Positions 1-5,636 are shown, numbered from the stretch's first letter. The stretch is DNA of 6,560 nucleotides from Chloroflexota bacterium (GCA_021823905.1 JAKALX010000211.1:1-6560), one strand, 5' to 3'. The notes: a model not told the origin generated them from the sequence alone. Numbers and translations are program-made.

Positions 1-1022
1 GTGCGCAAGCGCTGGTCGTCGAAGGGCGCAGCGCCAACGAAGAAGCGCATGCCGAAGAAGAGCGAGTGCCCGATTGTCGACTCTTGCAGCTCCGGCACGG
101 CCTTCTTCAGGCGGTCGGCGTCGGAGCGCACGACGAAGGCGGCGTCGAGCTTCTTCGTCCGCAGCCAGGCTTCTATTTCCGACGCGTTCTTTGGCTGCAT
201 CATATTCACGCCGTCGAGGAACGGCCGGTCGCCGCCGCCGTGCCAGCGAGGGTTTCGCGACACGCTGGCGAAGTGTCCTTCGCTCCAGTCGACCCAGCGA
301 AACGGGCCGCTGCCAATCTGGGTGTCGAGGGTGAACGACGCGCCGTTCGCCACCAGCTCGGGCGCGACCACGAACGCGTTCACGCCGGCGAACCCTTCGA
401 CCATCGCCGCCATGGGCGCCTTCATCTTGAACGTGACCGTCTGCGGATCGCTCGCGGTTATCGAATCGATGTTCGCCCACTCGGCCTTGCGAACGAACGA
501 GGCGTCGCCCTGGGTCTGGCGATCGAAGCTGAACTTGATGTCGTCGGCCGTGACAAGCCGGCCGTTGAGGGGCGCGCGATCGTGCCAGCGGGCGTTCGGG
601 TTTACGTGGAACACGAGCGTCTGGGCGTCGGGCTGCTCGGGCTGCGAAGTGGCGAGGTCCGGCGCAAGCGATCCGTCGGCCTGGCTCGTGTAGCTCAAGA
701 GGCGGCTGAAGACCATCGCCTGCTGGCCGTAGAACGGCGGGGCAAACGTCTTGTGCGGGTCGTAGACGCCGTCGCTGGCGACGTAGCCGGTGTAGGTGAG
801 CGTTTCGCCGCGTTGCGACGAGCCAGCGCGGGCCGTGCCGCTCGGGAGGGCCGCGCTGGCGCTGCTCGTGCTGCCGGCGGCGCTGGCTCGGGGCGGTGGG
901 TTCTTCTTACTCCCTCCGCTGCAAGCAGCCGCCGCTGCCCCCGCGAGGCCCGCGGCGCCCGCCGCGAGGCCGAGGAACCGGCGCCTGGTCAGCCGGCCCG
1001 TTGCTCGCCGTTCGTCGTCCAT
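1..1022 (-). CDS. ABC transporter family 5 substrate-binding lipoprotein, Tat-exported, partial (C-terminus off the left edge)
   Basis: The frame is open from an ATG at 1022-1020 to the left edge, giving 340 codons of a family that is usually 500-600 residues. The N-terminus carries a twin-arginine signal: T12-R13-R14-R15-F16-L17, an Ala/Gly/Leu-rich segment at 18-33, and a lipobox-type Cys at residue 34 (AAAC). The mature protein should therefore be lipid-anchored outside the membrane after Tat export. A Ser/Ala/Gly/Pro-rich linker (35-72) follows. Next come the marks of SBP_bac_5: VFSRLLSY (104-111), a LAPDLATS block (119-126), a WHD motif (146-148) and TADDIKFSFDR (158-168). Family members capture oligopeptides, dipeptides, nickel or opines for an ABC importer; the substrate cannot be read here, and no permease or ATPase lies in the window. 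No Shine-Dalgarno precedes the ATG; a TANNNT element (TACCAT, 1032-1037) sits 9 nt upstream, suggesting a very short leader. It is divergent from the pterin dehydratase. The family call is secure and the ligand unknown. Confidence 0.93.
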   Translation of the reverse strand, partial: MDDERRATGRLTRRRFLGLAAGAAGLAGAAAAACSGGSKKNPPPRASAAGSTSSASAALPSGTARAGSSQRGETLTYTGYVASDGVYDPHKTFAPPFYGQQAMVFSRLLSYTSQADGSLAPDLATSQPEQPDAQTLVFHVNPNARWHDRAPLNGRLVTADDIKFSFDRQTQGDASFVRKAEWANIDSITASDPQTVTFKMKAPMAAMVEGFAGVNAFVVAPELVANGASFTLDTQIGSGPFRWVDWSEGHFASVSRNPRWHGGGDRPFLDGVNMMQPKNASEIEAWLRTKKLDAAFVVRSDADRLKKAVPELQESTIGHSLFFGMRFFVGAAPFDDQRLR

Positions 1023-1087
1023 CCGGCTTCGATGGTAGCGGCGCGCGCCCGTATATGCCGGTAAGGCCGGATTAATGTCAGAACAGG

Positions 1088-1116
1088 TTGCCATTGACGG
1101 CCGGACCGGCTATGCA
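1088..1116 (+). promoter_or_regulatory. Candidate sigma70-type promoter for the pterin dehydratase gene
   Basis: The -35 TTGCCA (1088-1093) matches TTGACA at five of six bases. A 17-nt spacer separates it from TATGCA (1111-1116), a poor -10 with three of six matches. Transcription would start near 1123, giving a leader of about 55 nt. The spacer contains the interrupted palindrome GCCGG-A-CCGGC (1100-1110). The location in a divergent intergenic region upstream of an SD-led gene supports the call; the weak -10 limits it. Confidence 0.35.
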
Positions 1117-1126
1117 AGTGCAGGTG

Positions 1127-1145
1127 GCGCGCGTGTTCCGCGCGC
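1127..1145 (+). other. GC-only hairpin in the 5' leader of the pterin dehydratase gene
   Basis: GCGCGCG (1127-1133) and CGCGCGC (1139-1145) form a perfect 7-bp stem around the loop TGTTC. The hairpin lies just downstream of the inferred transcription start and 20 nt before the ribosome-binding site. No T-tract follows, so it is not a classical intrinsic terminator. It could stabilise the mRNA or slow polymerase. Alternating GC is easy to get by chance in this base composition. Confidence 0.4.
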
Positions 1146-1177
1146 AACGCGCTGGCTCGACGAAAGGGGGTTCAGAA

Positions 1178-1462
1178 ATGGCTGGGAAGCTGGCGGCAGC
1201 CGAGGTCGCCGCTCGTACGGAGCGGCTTGATGGTTGGACAGCCGATGGCGACCGGGAGATTGTTCGGACCTTCCGGTTCCTGGATCACAGCCAGGCGATG
1301 GGGTTCGTGGTCCGCGTGGCGCTCGCGGCGGAGGCAATGAACCACCACCCTGATCTCCGGATCGTCTACAACCGCGTGGAGATCCGGCTCAGCACGCACG
1401 ATGCCGGCGGGGTGACCGAAAGCGACTTCAAGCTCGCCGGACAGATCGATGGTTTTGCCTGA
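1178..1462 (+). CDS. Pterin-4a-carbinolamine dehydratase (4a-hydroxytetrahydrobiopterin dehydratase, EC 4.2.1.96)
   Basis: This 94-residue protein has the usual length for the PCD family. These enzymes dehydrate the 4a-hydroxy-tetrahydropterin left after aromatic amino acid hydroxylation, regenerating quinonoid dihydropterin in the cytoplasm. The C-terminal half carries the signature: MNHHPDL (54-60, with the catalytic pair H56-H57 followed by P58), VYNRVEIRLSTHDAGG (63-78, with the third active-site His H74 and acidic D75), and TESDFKLAGQID (80-91). The active site therefore looks intact. The ATG at 1178 is chosen because AAAGGGGG (1163-1170) lies 7 nt upstream and the length fits; an in-frame TTG at 1088 would add 30 residues with no family counterpart. 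No phenylalanine hydroxylase or pterin gene is in the window, so the partner is unknown. Bacterial PCDs also occur without a hydroxylase and may have other roles. It converges on the ferredoxin gene with a 48-bp gap. Confidence 0.95.
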   Translation: MAGKLAAAEVAARTERLDGWTADGDREIVRTFRFLDHSQAMGFVVRVALAAEAMNHHPDLRIVYNRVEIRLSTHDAGGVTESDFKLAGQIDGFA

Positions 1463-1485
1463 AACGGGGCGCCGAACGGGTTCTC

Positions 1486-1511
1486 GCGCCAACGTGGGTT
1501 TCCGCTGGTGC
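1486..1511. terminator. Possible bidirectional terminator hairpin between convergent genes
   Basis: GCGCCAACG (1486-1494) can pair with CGCTGGTGC (1503-1511) around an 8-nt loop, with one G-T wobble and one A-C mismatch. It fills the 48-bp gap between the convergent pterin dehydratase and ferredoxin genes and touches the ferredoxin stop codon. Neither strand shows a T-tract, so the assignment rests mainly on position. Confidence 0.25.
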
Positions 1512-2023
1512 TAGCGGCCGTATGCGGCCTTGGCGTCACGCGCTGCCCTGGCGAGCTCCTGCTCGTCGGGCGTGAGTTCCGTCCAATCCTTCACGATCTC
1601 GTTCTTCAACGGGAAGATGTGGATGGCGTCCCAGCCGCAGGATTCCTCGCAAAGGCGGCAGCCGGTGCACTTCTTGATGTCGACGGTGCTGACGCCGAAG
1701 AAGTCGTCGATGCGTTCGTTGCGCTGCAGGCTGAGGGCGTCGAAGGGGCAGATGTTGATGCAGAGCTCGCAGCCCGAGCCGATGCACTTCTCGTCGATGA
1801 TGACCGAACGCGGCCAGTCGTTCTTCTTCAGGCCGCGGCACATGTCGCCGAACGTGTCCATAATCGCTTCCGGCGGGCAGACGACGCCGCAGGCGCCGCA
1901 GTCGATGCAGAGCGTCGGATCGATGACATGGAGCATGTTGCGCTCGCCCGTGATCGCGTTGGTGGGGCAGCGCTTCGTGCAGGCGGTGCAGCCGATGCAC
2001 GTTTCGATAATCGAGTACGCCAA
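1511..2023 (-). CDS. Ferredoxin-type protein with four 4Fe-4S binding motifs
   Basis: This 170-residue soluble protein has 17 cysteines, 16 of them in four cluster motifs. Motif 1 is C9-C12-C15-C19-P, motif 2 is C39-C42-C45-C49-P, motif 3 is C80-C85-C88-C92-P with four residues between its first two Cys, and motif 4 is C119-C122-C125-C129-G. The pattern is two bacterial-type 2[4Fe-4S] modules in tandem, so up to four clusters; C62 is extra. There is no signal peptide or membrane segment, so it should carry electrons in the cytoplasm. The start must be the TTG at 2023-2021: GGAGAGG (2032-2038) lies 8 nt upstream, an in-frame TGA lies 12 codons upstream, and no ATG or GTG lies between. The charged C-terminal tail (about 143-170) has no Cys. 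The nitroreductase gene lies 126 bp upstream on the same strand, but a strong extended -10 sits between them. The partner enzyme is unknown; the general class is secure. Confidence 0.93.
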   Translation of the reverse strand: MAYSIIETCIGCTACTKRCPTNAITGERNMLHVIDPTLCIDCGACGVVCPPEAIMDTFGDMCRGLKKNDWPRSVIIDEKCIGSGCELCINICPFDALSLQRNERIDDFFGVSTVDIKKCTGCRLCEESCGWDAIHIFPLKNEIVKDWTELTPDEQELARAARDAKAAYGR

Positions 2024-2031
2024 GATAGAGA

Positions 2032-2038
2032 CCTCTCC
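2032..2038 (-). promoter_or_regulatory. Shine-Dalgarno site supporting the TTG start of the ferredoxin gene
   Basis: GGAGAGG on the minus strand lies 8 nt before the TTG at 2023-2021. Because an in-frame stop lies just upstream and no ATG or GTG intervenes, this site decides the start. Confidence 0.7.
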
Positions 2039-2055
2039 GCGGTGCTGGCACAGGG

Positions 2056-2085
2056 ATCATAGCATGGGGCTCCACTGCCGCCGAA
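2056..2085 (-). promoter_or_regulatory. Candidate extended -10 promoter for the ferredoxin gene
   Basis: On the minus strand TATGAT (2061-2056) matches TATAAT at five of six bases and is preceded by TGC (2064-2062), an extended -10 motif. A weak -35, TTCGGC (2085-2080), lies 18 nt upstream. An extended -10 often compensates for a poor -35. Transcription would start near 2049, giving a leader of roughly 25 nt that contains the GGAGAGG ribosome site. This suggests the ferredoxin can be expressed separately from the upstream nitroreductase. Confidence 0.5.
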
Positions 2086-2149
2086 TGCGATGGGCGGGCA
2101 ACCACAGCGAACCCGGATCGTCGAGATCTTGGCGGCGTGGCCCTGAGGG

Positions 2150-2797
2150 CTACTGCCGCTTCGCACCCCACGCATCCCAGTAGGTAACGTCCTCCACCGG
2201 CCGCCGGAGGCCCGTCCCGAACTTCCCCTTCGGCCACCCGACGGGGATCAACGCCGCCGTTTCGACCGTTTCCGGAATGCCCAGCAGCTTGCGGACGTCG
2301 TCCTGGTGGGCACGGTGCACCGTCGTCAGGGCCGTGCCGAGGCCGAGCGCGCGGGCGGCGAGCATCAGGTTCTGGACGGCGGGGTAGATGCTCGATCCGG
2401 CGGTGATGTCGCCGCCGGGGCCGGTGAGGGCGCAGGCGAAGATCAGCACGGGCGCCTCGTGGAGGTGCGCGGCGAGGTAGTTGGCGCTCTTCAAAACCGC
2501 GTCGTTGCTCTTCGCCTCCTCGGGCGGGAGGTCGGTGCGGGCGTTGCCATAGCCGGAGGCGGTGTAGCGGGTCCAGGCCTCTTCGTACCACTCCTGGATC
2601 TGCTTCTTCTTCGCCGCGTCCGTTACGACGAGCCAGCGCCAACCCTGGCGGTTACCGCCGCTCGGCGCGCGAGTGGCGGCCCAGATGATGCGCTTGATGT
2701 ACGCCTCGGGCACGGGATCGGTCTTCAGACGGCGCATGGCGCGCTGCGTCCCGATGACCTCGAAAAAGTTCGGTTCGACAACGACTGGTTCGGGCAT
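2150..2797 (-). CDS. Nitroreductase-family FMN-dependent oxidoreductase
   Basis: The 215-residue product has the usual size and motif order of the nitroreductase superfamily. These are typically homodimeric, FMN-binding, NAD(P)H-dependent enzymes reducing nitro, quinone, enone or related groups. FMN-phosphate and ring contacts are visible as R19-A-M-R22-R23 near the N-terminus and APSGGNRQGWRW (44-55). The helix after GSSIYPAVQNL (134-144) continues into GLGTALTT (152-159), which normally shapes the flavin pocket. The family-typical IPVGWP lies at 184-189. The ATG at 2797-2795 is chosen because AGGAGG (2802-2807) lies 4 nt upstream; a GTG at 2851 would add 18 Pro/Gly-rich residues and run across that ribosome site. 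It is divergent from the CoA-transferase operon across 92 bp and lies upstream of the ferredoxin. There is no signal peptide, so it should be cytoplasmic. The substrate cannot be predicted. Confidence 0.93.
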   Translation of the reverse strand: MPEPVVVEPNFFEVIGTQRAMRRLKTDPVPEAYIKRIIWAATRAPSGGNRQGWRWLVVTDAAKKKQIQEWYEEAWTRYTASGYGNARTDLPPEEAKSNDAVLKSANYLAAHLHEAPVLIFACALTGPGGDITAGSSIYPAVQNLMLAARALGLGTALTTVHRAHQDDVRKLLGIPETVETAALIPVGWPKGKFGTGLRRPVEDVTYWDAWGAKRQ

Positions 2798-2814
2798 GGG
2801 TCCTCCTGGGTTAG

Positions 2815-2844
2815 ACGTTAGCGGTTCGGGGCCTGACGTTCGAA
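2815..2844 (-). promoter_or_regulatory. Weak candidate promoter for the nitroreductase gene
   Basis: On the minus strand TTCGAA (2844-2839) and TAACGT (2820-2815) are separated by 18 nt, each matching its consensus at three of six bases. The predicted leader would be about 12 nt and would barely include the AGGAGG ribosome site. Correct spacing and position between divergent genes are the only support. Confidence 0.2.
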
Positions 2845-2847
2845 CCG
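2822..2847. promoter_or_regulatory. Inverted repeats in the divergent control region (candidate operator)
   Basis: CGGTTCG (2822-2828) and CGAACCG (2841-2847) form a perfect 7-bp inverted repeat with a 12-bp centre. The right arm overlaps the 8-bp palindrome GTTCGAAC (2838-2845). GACGTT occurs at 2814-2819 and again at 2835-2840, two helical turns apart. All lie in the 92 bp between the divergent nitroreductase and CoA-transferase genes, where a shared regulator could bind. No regulator gene is in the window. Confidence 0.35.
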
Positions 2848-2876
2848 GCACTGGCGCGATCGAGGTGCGCGTGCCG

Positions 2877-2882
2877 TAGAAT
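2877..2882 (+). promoter_or_regulatory. Candidate -10 element of a leaderless promoter for the CoA-transferase operon
   Basis: TAGAAT fits the TANNNT -10 pattern, lies 7 nt before the ATG at 2890, and no Shine-Dalgarno is present. That spacing would place transcription start at or next to the start codon, as in leaderless mRNAs of several GC-rich lineages. No convincing -35 is visible. Confidence 0.4.
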
Positions 2883-2889
2883 CGCCGCC

Positions 2890-4122
2890 ATGGCGCTTCC
2901 GCTGGAGGGGATCCGGGTCTGTGACCTGACGTGGGTGATCGCGGGCCCGACCGCGACGCGAGTGCTCGCTGATTTCGGCGCGGAGGTCATTCGCGTCGAG
3001 CACGAGCAGGCGGTCGATCCGATTCGCCTCGGCCGGCCGATCGTCGGCGACCATCCGACGCTCAACAACTCGGGCTTCTTCAACTATTTCAACCGCAACA
3101 AGAAGAGCGTCCTCCTCAATGCGCGGCACCCCGACGGCATGGATCTTTTGAAGCGGCTGATCGCGAAGAGCGACGTTTTGATCGAGAACTTTTCGGCGGG
3201 CGTGCTCGAATCGTGGGGGCTGGGCTACGACGAGTTGCGGGCAATCCGGCCGGACATCATTTACTGCTCAATTTCCGGCTTTGGCCACAGCGGGCGCGAC
3301 CGCGAGTTCACCACCTGGGGACCAACGGCGCAGGCGCTGAGCGGGCTCACGCTGACCTCGGGGCTGCCGGGAAAGCCGCCGGCCGGCTGGGGATACAGCT
3401 ACATGGACCACACGGCGGGCTACAACGGCGCGATCGCGATCATGATGGCGCTGCACCACCGCAACCTGACCGGCGAGGGCCAGCACGTCGACATCTCCCA
3501 GGTGGAGGCCGGGATCGTCCTCAACGGCCCGGCCGTGCTCGACGGCGCGGTGAACGGGCGCACCTGGCGCCGGGAGGGGATGCCGCCGGGCAACCGGGCG
3601 TGGGAGCCGGCCGTCGCTCCGCACAACACGTACGCCTGCGCGGGCGAGGATCGCTGGCTGGCGATCGCCGTCATGAACGACGCCGAGTGGCAGGCGCTTG
3701 TCCGGGCGATGGAAGAGCCGGATTGGGCGCTCGACCCCCGCTTCGCGACCAACGCCGGACGGTTGGCAAACCAGGACGAGCTCGATGCCCGGATCGAGGA
3801 GTGGACCTCCGAGCTCGACGACTACGAGGCGATGGAGCTGCTTCAGGCGGCGGGCGTCCGGGCCGGAGTCTGCCAGAAACCGGGCGACCGTTTCGAACGT
3901 GATCCGCAATCGCGCGCGCGGGGATGGTGGCGCATGCTCATGCACCCGGAGCTGGGCGAGTGCGAATACGACGGCGTGACTCCCCGGCTTTCGAAGACGC
4001 CCGGTGAGCTGCGCAGCACGTCGCCGCTCATCGGTGAGCACACGCGCGAGGTCCTGGGCGAGGTCCTCGGGCTGGGTGAGGACGAAATCGACGCCGCCCA
4101 GGCTTCGGGGGCGTTGATGTGA
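2890..4122 (+). CDS. Family III (CaiB/BaiF) CoA-transferase, catalytic-type subunit
   Basis: The 410-residue length is typical of family III CoA-transferases, which move CoA between carboxylates through an enzyme-bound aspartyl intermediate and form interlocked dimers. The N-terminal Rossmann-like CoA-binding part has GIRVCDLT (7-14), the AGP motif (18-20) and LADFGAEVIRVE (26-37). NRNKKSVLLN (68-77) and YCSISGFG (125-132) follow. D173, in YMDHTAGYNG (171-180), aligns with the catalytic Asp: it stands 21 residues before the conserved TGEGQHVDIS (194-203). The C-terminal lobe contains GVRAGVCQKPGD (322-333), and IGEHTREVLGEVLGL (381-395) closes the protein as is usual. The start is the ATG at 2890; there is no Shine-Dalgarno and a leaderless -10 precedes it. 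The stop overlaps the next gene's start. Substrates cannot be read: formyl, oxalyl, succinyl, carnitine and aromatic acyl groups are all known in the family. The class is secure. Confidence 0.95.
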   Translation: MALPLEGIRVCDLTWVIAGPTATRVLADFGAEVIRVEHEQAVDPIRLGRPIVGDHPTLNNSGFFNYFNRNKKSVLLNARHPDGMDLLKRLIAKSDVLIENFSAGVLESWGLGYDELRAIRPDIIYCSISGFGHSGRDREFTTWGPTAQALSGLTLTSGLPGKPPAGWGYSYMDHTAGYNGAIAIMMALHHRNLTGEGQHVDISQVEAGIVLNGPAVLDGAVNGRTWRREGMPPGNRAWEPAVAPHNTYACAGEDRWLAIAVMNDAEWQALVRAMEEPDWALDPRFATNAGRLANQDELDARIEEWTSELDDYEAMELLQAAGVRAGVCQKPGDRFERDPQSRARGWWRMLMHPELGECEYDGVTPRLSKTPGELRSTSPLIGEHTREVLGEVLGLGEDEIDAAQASGALM

Positions 4123-5333
4123 CCGGCCCGCTGCGCGATCTGCGGGTGGTCGAACTGTGCGACGAGCTTGGCCAGTACGCCGGGAAGCTGCTCGCCGACA
4201 TGGGCGCGGACGTGGTGAAGGCCGAACCGCCAGCCGGATCTTCGGCGCGCACCGTTGGCCCGTTTGTGCGCGACATCCCCGGTCCGAATCGCTCGCTCGA
4301 TTTCTGGTACCACAACACGAACAAGCGCTCCGCCGTTTTCGATTTCGAGAACGACGACGCCGGCCGGGAGCGCCTGAGGAAACTCATCCTTGCGGCGGAC
4401 GTCGCCATTGAGGACCGGTCGCCGGGAACGCTCGCGGCGCTGGGTCTGGGCTACGGAGCGCTGAGCAGTGAGCGCCCGGGGCTGATCTACTGCTCGATCA
4501 CGCCGTTCGGGCAGGACGGCCCGTGGGCGCGTTTCCGTTCCAGCGACATGGTCGGGCTGGCGCTCGGGGGCCCGATGAACATGAACGGCTACGACGCCGA
4601 GGACGCACCCGGCGCCCCACCGATCCGGGGCCACGGCGACCAGGGCTACAAGACGGCGTGCCATTTCGCCGTGATGGGAATCCTGGCGGCGCTGCTCCAT
4701 CGCGATCACACCGGCGAGGGCCAGCACATTGACTGTTCGATGCACGAGGCCCTGAACAGCACGACCGAGGTCGGCCTCCCTTACTGGCTCTACAAGCGCG
4801 AGAACGTGATCCGGCAGACGACGCGCCATGCCGCGGCCCACAGGACCGAGCCGTGGCGCTATCCGGCCGGCGATGGCAGGGACGTGCTCGTCTTCGGTGT
4901 CGGGCGGGACAACGCCAGCTGGAAGAGCATCAAGGCGTGGTTCCAGGCGGAAGGCTTCGGGAAGCAGTTCGACGAACCGCGGTTCGACGACCCCCGCAAC
5001 CGCCAGCCAGCTCGCGGGAGCCCGGAGGCTGGCGAGATTCTCGCCGAGGTTGGCCGTTTCTTCGCGGCCCACACCGCGGAGGAGATCTACCGCGGCGGCC
5101 AGGAGCGCGGCCAGGCCTGGGGCGTCATCCGTTCGCCCGACGAAACGCTTTCCGACCAGCACTGGCACGACCGCGGATTCTTCGTGCCGGTGAAGCGCGA
5201 AGGATTGGAGGGCGCGGCGTTGATGCCAGGCGCGCCCTATGTGCTGAGCGCAACGCCGTGGGAGCTGCGGCGGCCGGCGCCGAAGCTGGGAGAACATACC
5301 GCCGAGGTGCTCTCCGAAGCCGGGATTGAATGA
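4119..5333 (+). CDS. Family III (CaiB/BaiF) CoA-transferase homologue lacking the aligned catalytic Asp
   Basis: This 404-residue paralogue starts at a GTG that overlaps the preceding TGA by 4 nt (GTGA), so the pair is probably translationally coupled and made in equal amounts. Shared features are LADMGADVVKAEPP (25-38), the NTNKRS block (66-71), GLIYCSITPFG (121-131), TGEGQHIDCSMHEA (198-211) and GEHTAEVL (391-398). Two active-site elements differ. The N-terminal AGP motif is replaced by DELGQYAG (15-22). Counting 21 residues back from TGEGQ gives Y177, where the first protein has D173; the nearest acid is D174 in GHGDQGYKTA (171-180). An extra segment around 222-252 contains WLYKRENVIRQTTRH. 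It may be a non-catalytic or substrate-shaping subunit of a heteromer, as known for paired family III subunits such as SmtAB and BbsEF, or an enzyme with altered chemistry. Family membership is secure and activity uncertain. Confidence 0.93.
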   Translation: MTGPLRDLRVVELCDELGQYAGKLLADMGADVVKAEPPAGSSARTVGPFVRDIPGPNRSLDFWYHNTNKRSAVFDFENDDAGRERLRKLILAADVAIEDRSPGTLAALGLGYGALSSERPGLIYCSITPFGQDGPWARFRSSDMVGLALGGPMNMNGYDAEDAPGAPPIRGHGDQGYKTACHFAVMGILAALLHRDHTGEGQHIDCSMHEALNSTTEVGLPYWLYKRENVIRQTTRHAAAHRTEPWRYPAGDGRDVLVFGVGRDNASWKSIKAWFQAEGFGKQFDEPRFDDPRNRQPARGSPEAGEILAEVGRFFAAHTAEEIYRGGQERGQAWGVIRSPDETLSDQHWHDRGFFVPVKREGLEGAALMPGAPYVLSATPWELRRPAPKLGEHTAEVLSEAGIE

Positions 5334-5405
5334 AACAGTCTGTTCATCCGCAGGAAATCGTGGGTTTACATGCCGCGGCTAGCCTTCTCTCACCGGAGGC
5401 TCCAC

Positions 5406-5618
5406 ATGACGATCCGCGACCTGGTTGCTGGCACGACGGTAGGTGAGCTCGCCCGGCGAAACATTCGCGCCATGCTGGTGTTTGCCGACGCGGGGATATC
5501 GCCGCGCTACGCCGCCTGGACCGTTCGCCAGGCTGCCCGCGACTGCGGTGTCAGCGTCGACTCTCTACTCTCCCGGCTCGAACGTGTGCTCGGCGACCCG
5601 AGATCGGTTGCCGCATAG
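5406..5618 (+). CDS. Small protein with ScdA/RIC N-terminal (DUF542)- or DUF1858-like fold lacking the cysteine motif
   Basis: The 70-residue product starts at the ATG at 5406, 6 nt after GGAGG (5395-5399); an upstream in-frame ATG at 5370 has no such site. The sequence reads like the helical DUF542/RIC N-terminal domain: TVGELARR (11-18), a VF..AGI block (25-31), then the position where that family has CCGG, and finally a helix with AARDCGVSVDSLLSRL (43-58). In RIC proteins this domain works with a hemerythrin-like di-iron domain in Fe-S cluster repair. Here PRYA (33-36) stands in place of the cysteines and there is no second domain; C47 is the only Cys. Metal or nitric-oxide chemistry at that site is therefore unlikely. 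It is basic (10 Arg against 7 acidic residues). It follows the CoA-transferases by 72 bp and precedes a paralogue (about 27% identity, ungapped). Function unknown; the fold is inferred from remembered family patterns. Confidence 0.75.
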   Translation: MTIRDLVAGTTVGELARRNIRAMLVFADAGISPRYAAWTVRQAARDCGVSVDSLLSRLERVLGDPRSVAA

Positions 5619-5636
5619 AGGCGTTCGTTACAACTA

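Noticed and set aside
66..1064. Long plus-strand open frames opposite the substrate-binding protein
   Set aside because: They are Arg/Ala/Gly-rich shadows created by high G+C; the minus strand encodes a clear Tat signal and SBP_bac_5 motifs across the same bases.
1059..1104. Repeated GCCGG/CCGG clusters between the divergent first two genes as a repeat array
   Set aside because: The copies are irregularly spaced and only 4-5 bp long, so they do not exceed what local G+C content explains.
1508..2062. Plus-strand open frame opposite the ferredoxin
   Set aside because: The four cysteine motifs and the ribosome site are on the minus strand; this frame is Ala/Asp/Val-rich with no homology pattern.
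1536..2642. A 368-codon minus-strand frame overlapping the ferredoxin and nitroreductase
   Set aside because: It is the shifted frame of both real genes, rich in Arg, His and Pro, and has no domain signature.
3843..5297. A 484-codon minus-strand open frame spanning the two CoA-transferases
   Set aside because: It crosses the junction of two well-supported plus-strand genes, has no recognisable motif and is Arg-rich low-complexity sequence typical of antisense frames in GC-rich DNA.
5336..5346. AACAG-T-CTGTT just after the second CoA-transferase as a terminator
   Set aside because: A one-nucleotide loop cannot form a hairpin and no T-tract follows; it could at most be a small palindromic DNA site.
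5372..5384. Overlapping 8-bp palindromes GCCGCGGC and GGCTAGCC before the first small gene
   Set aside because: Short GC palindromes are expected often by chance at this composition, and no promoter boxes frame them.
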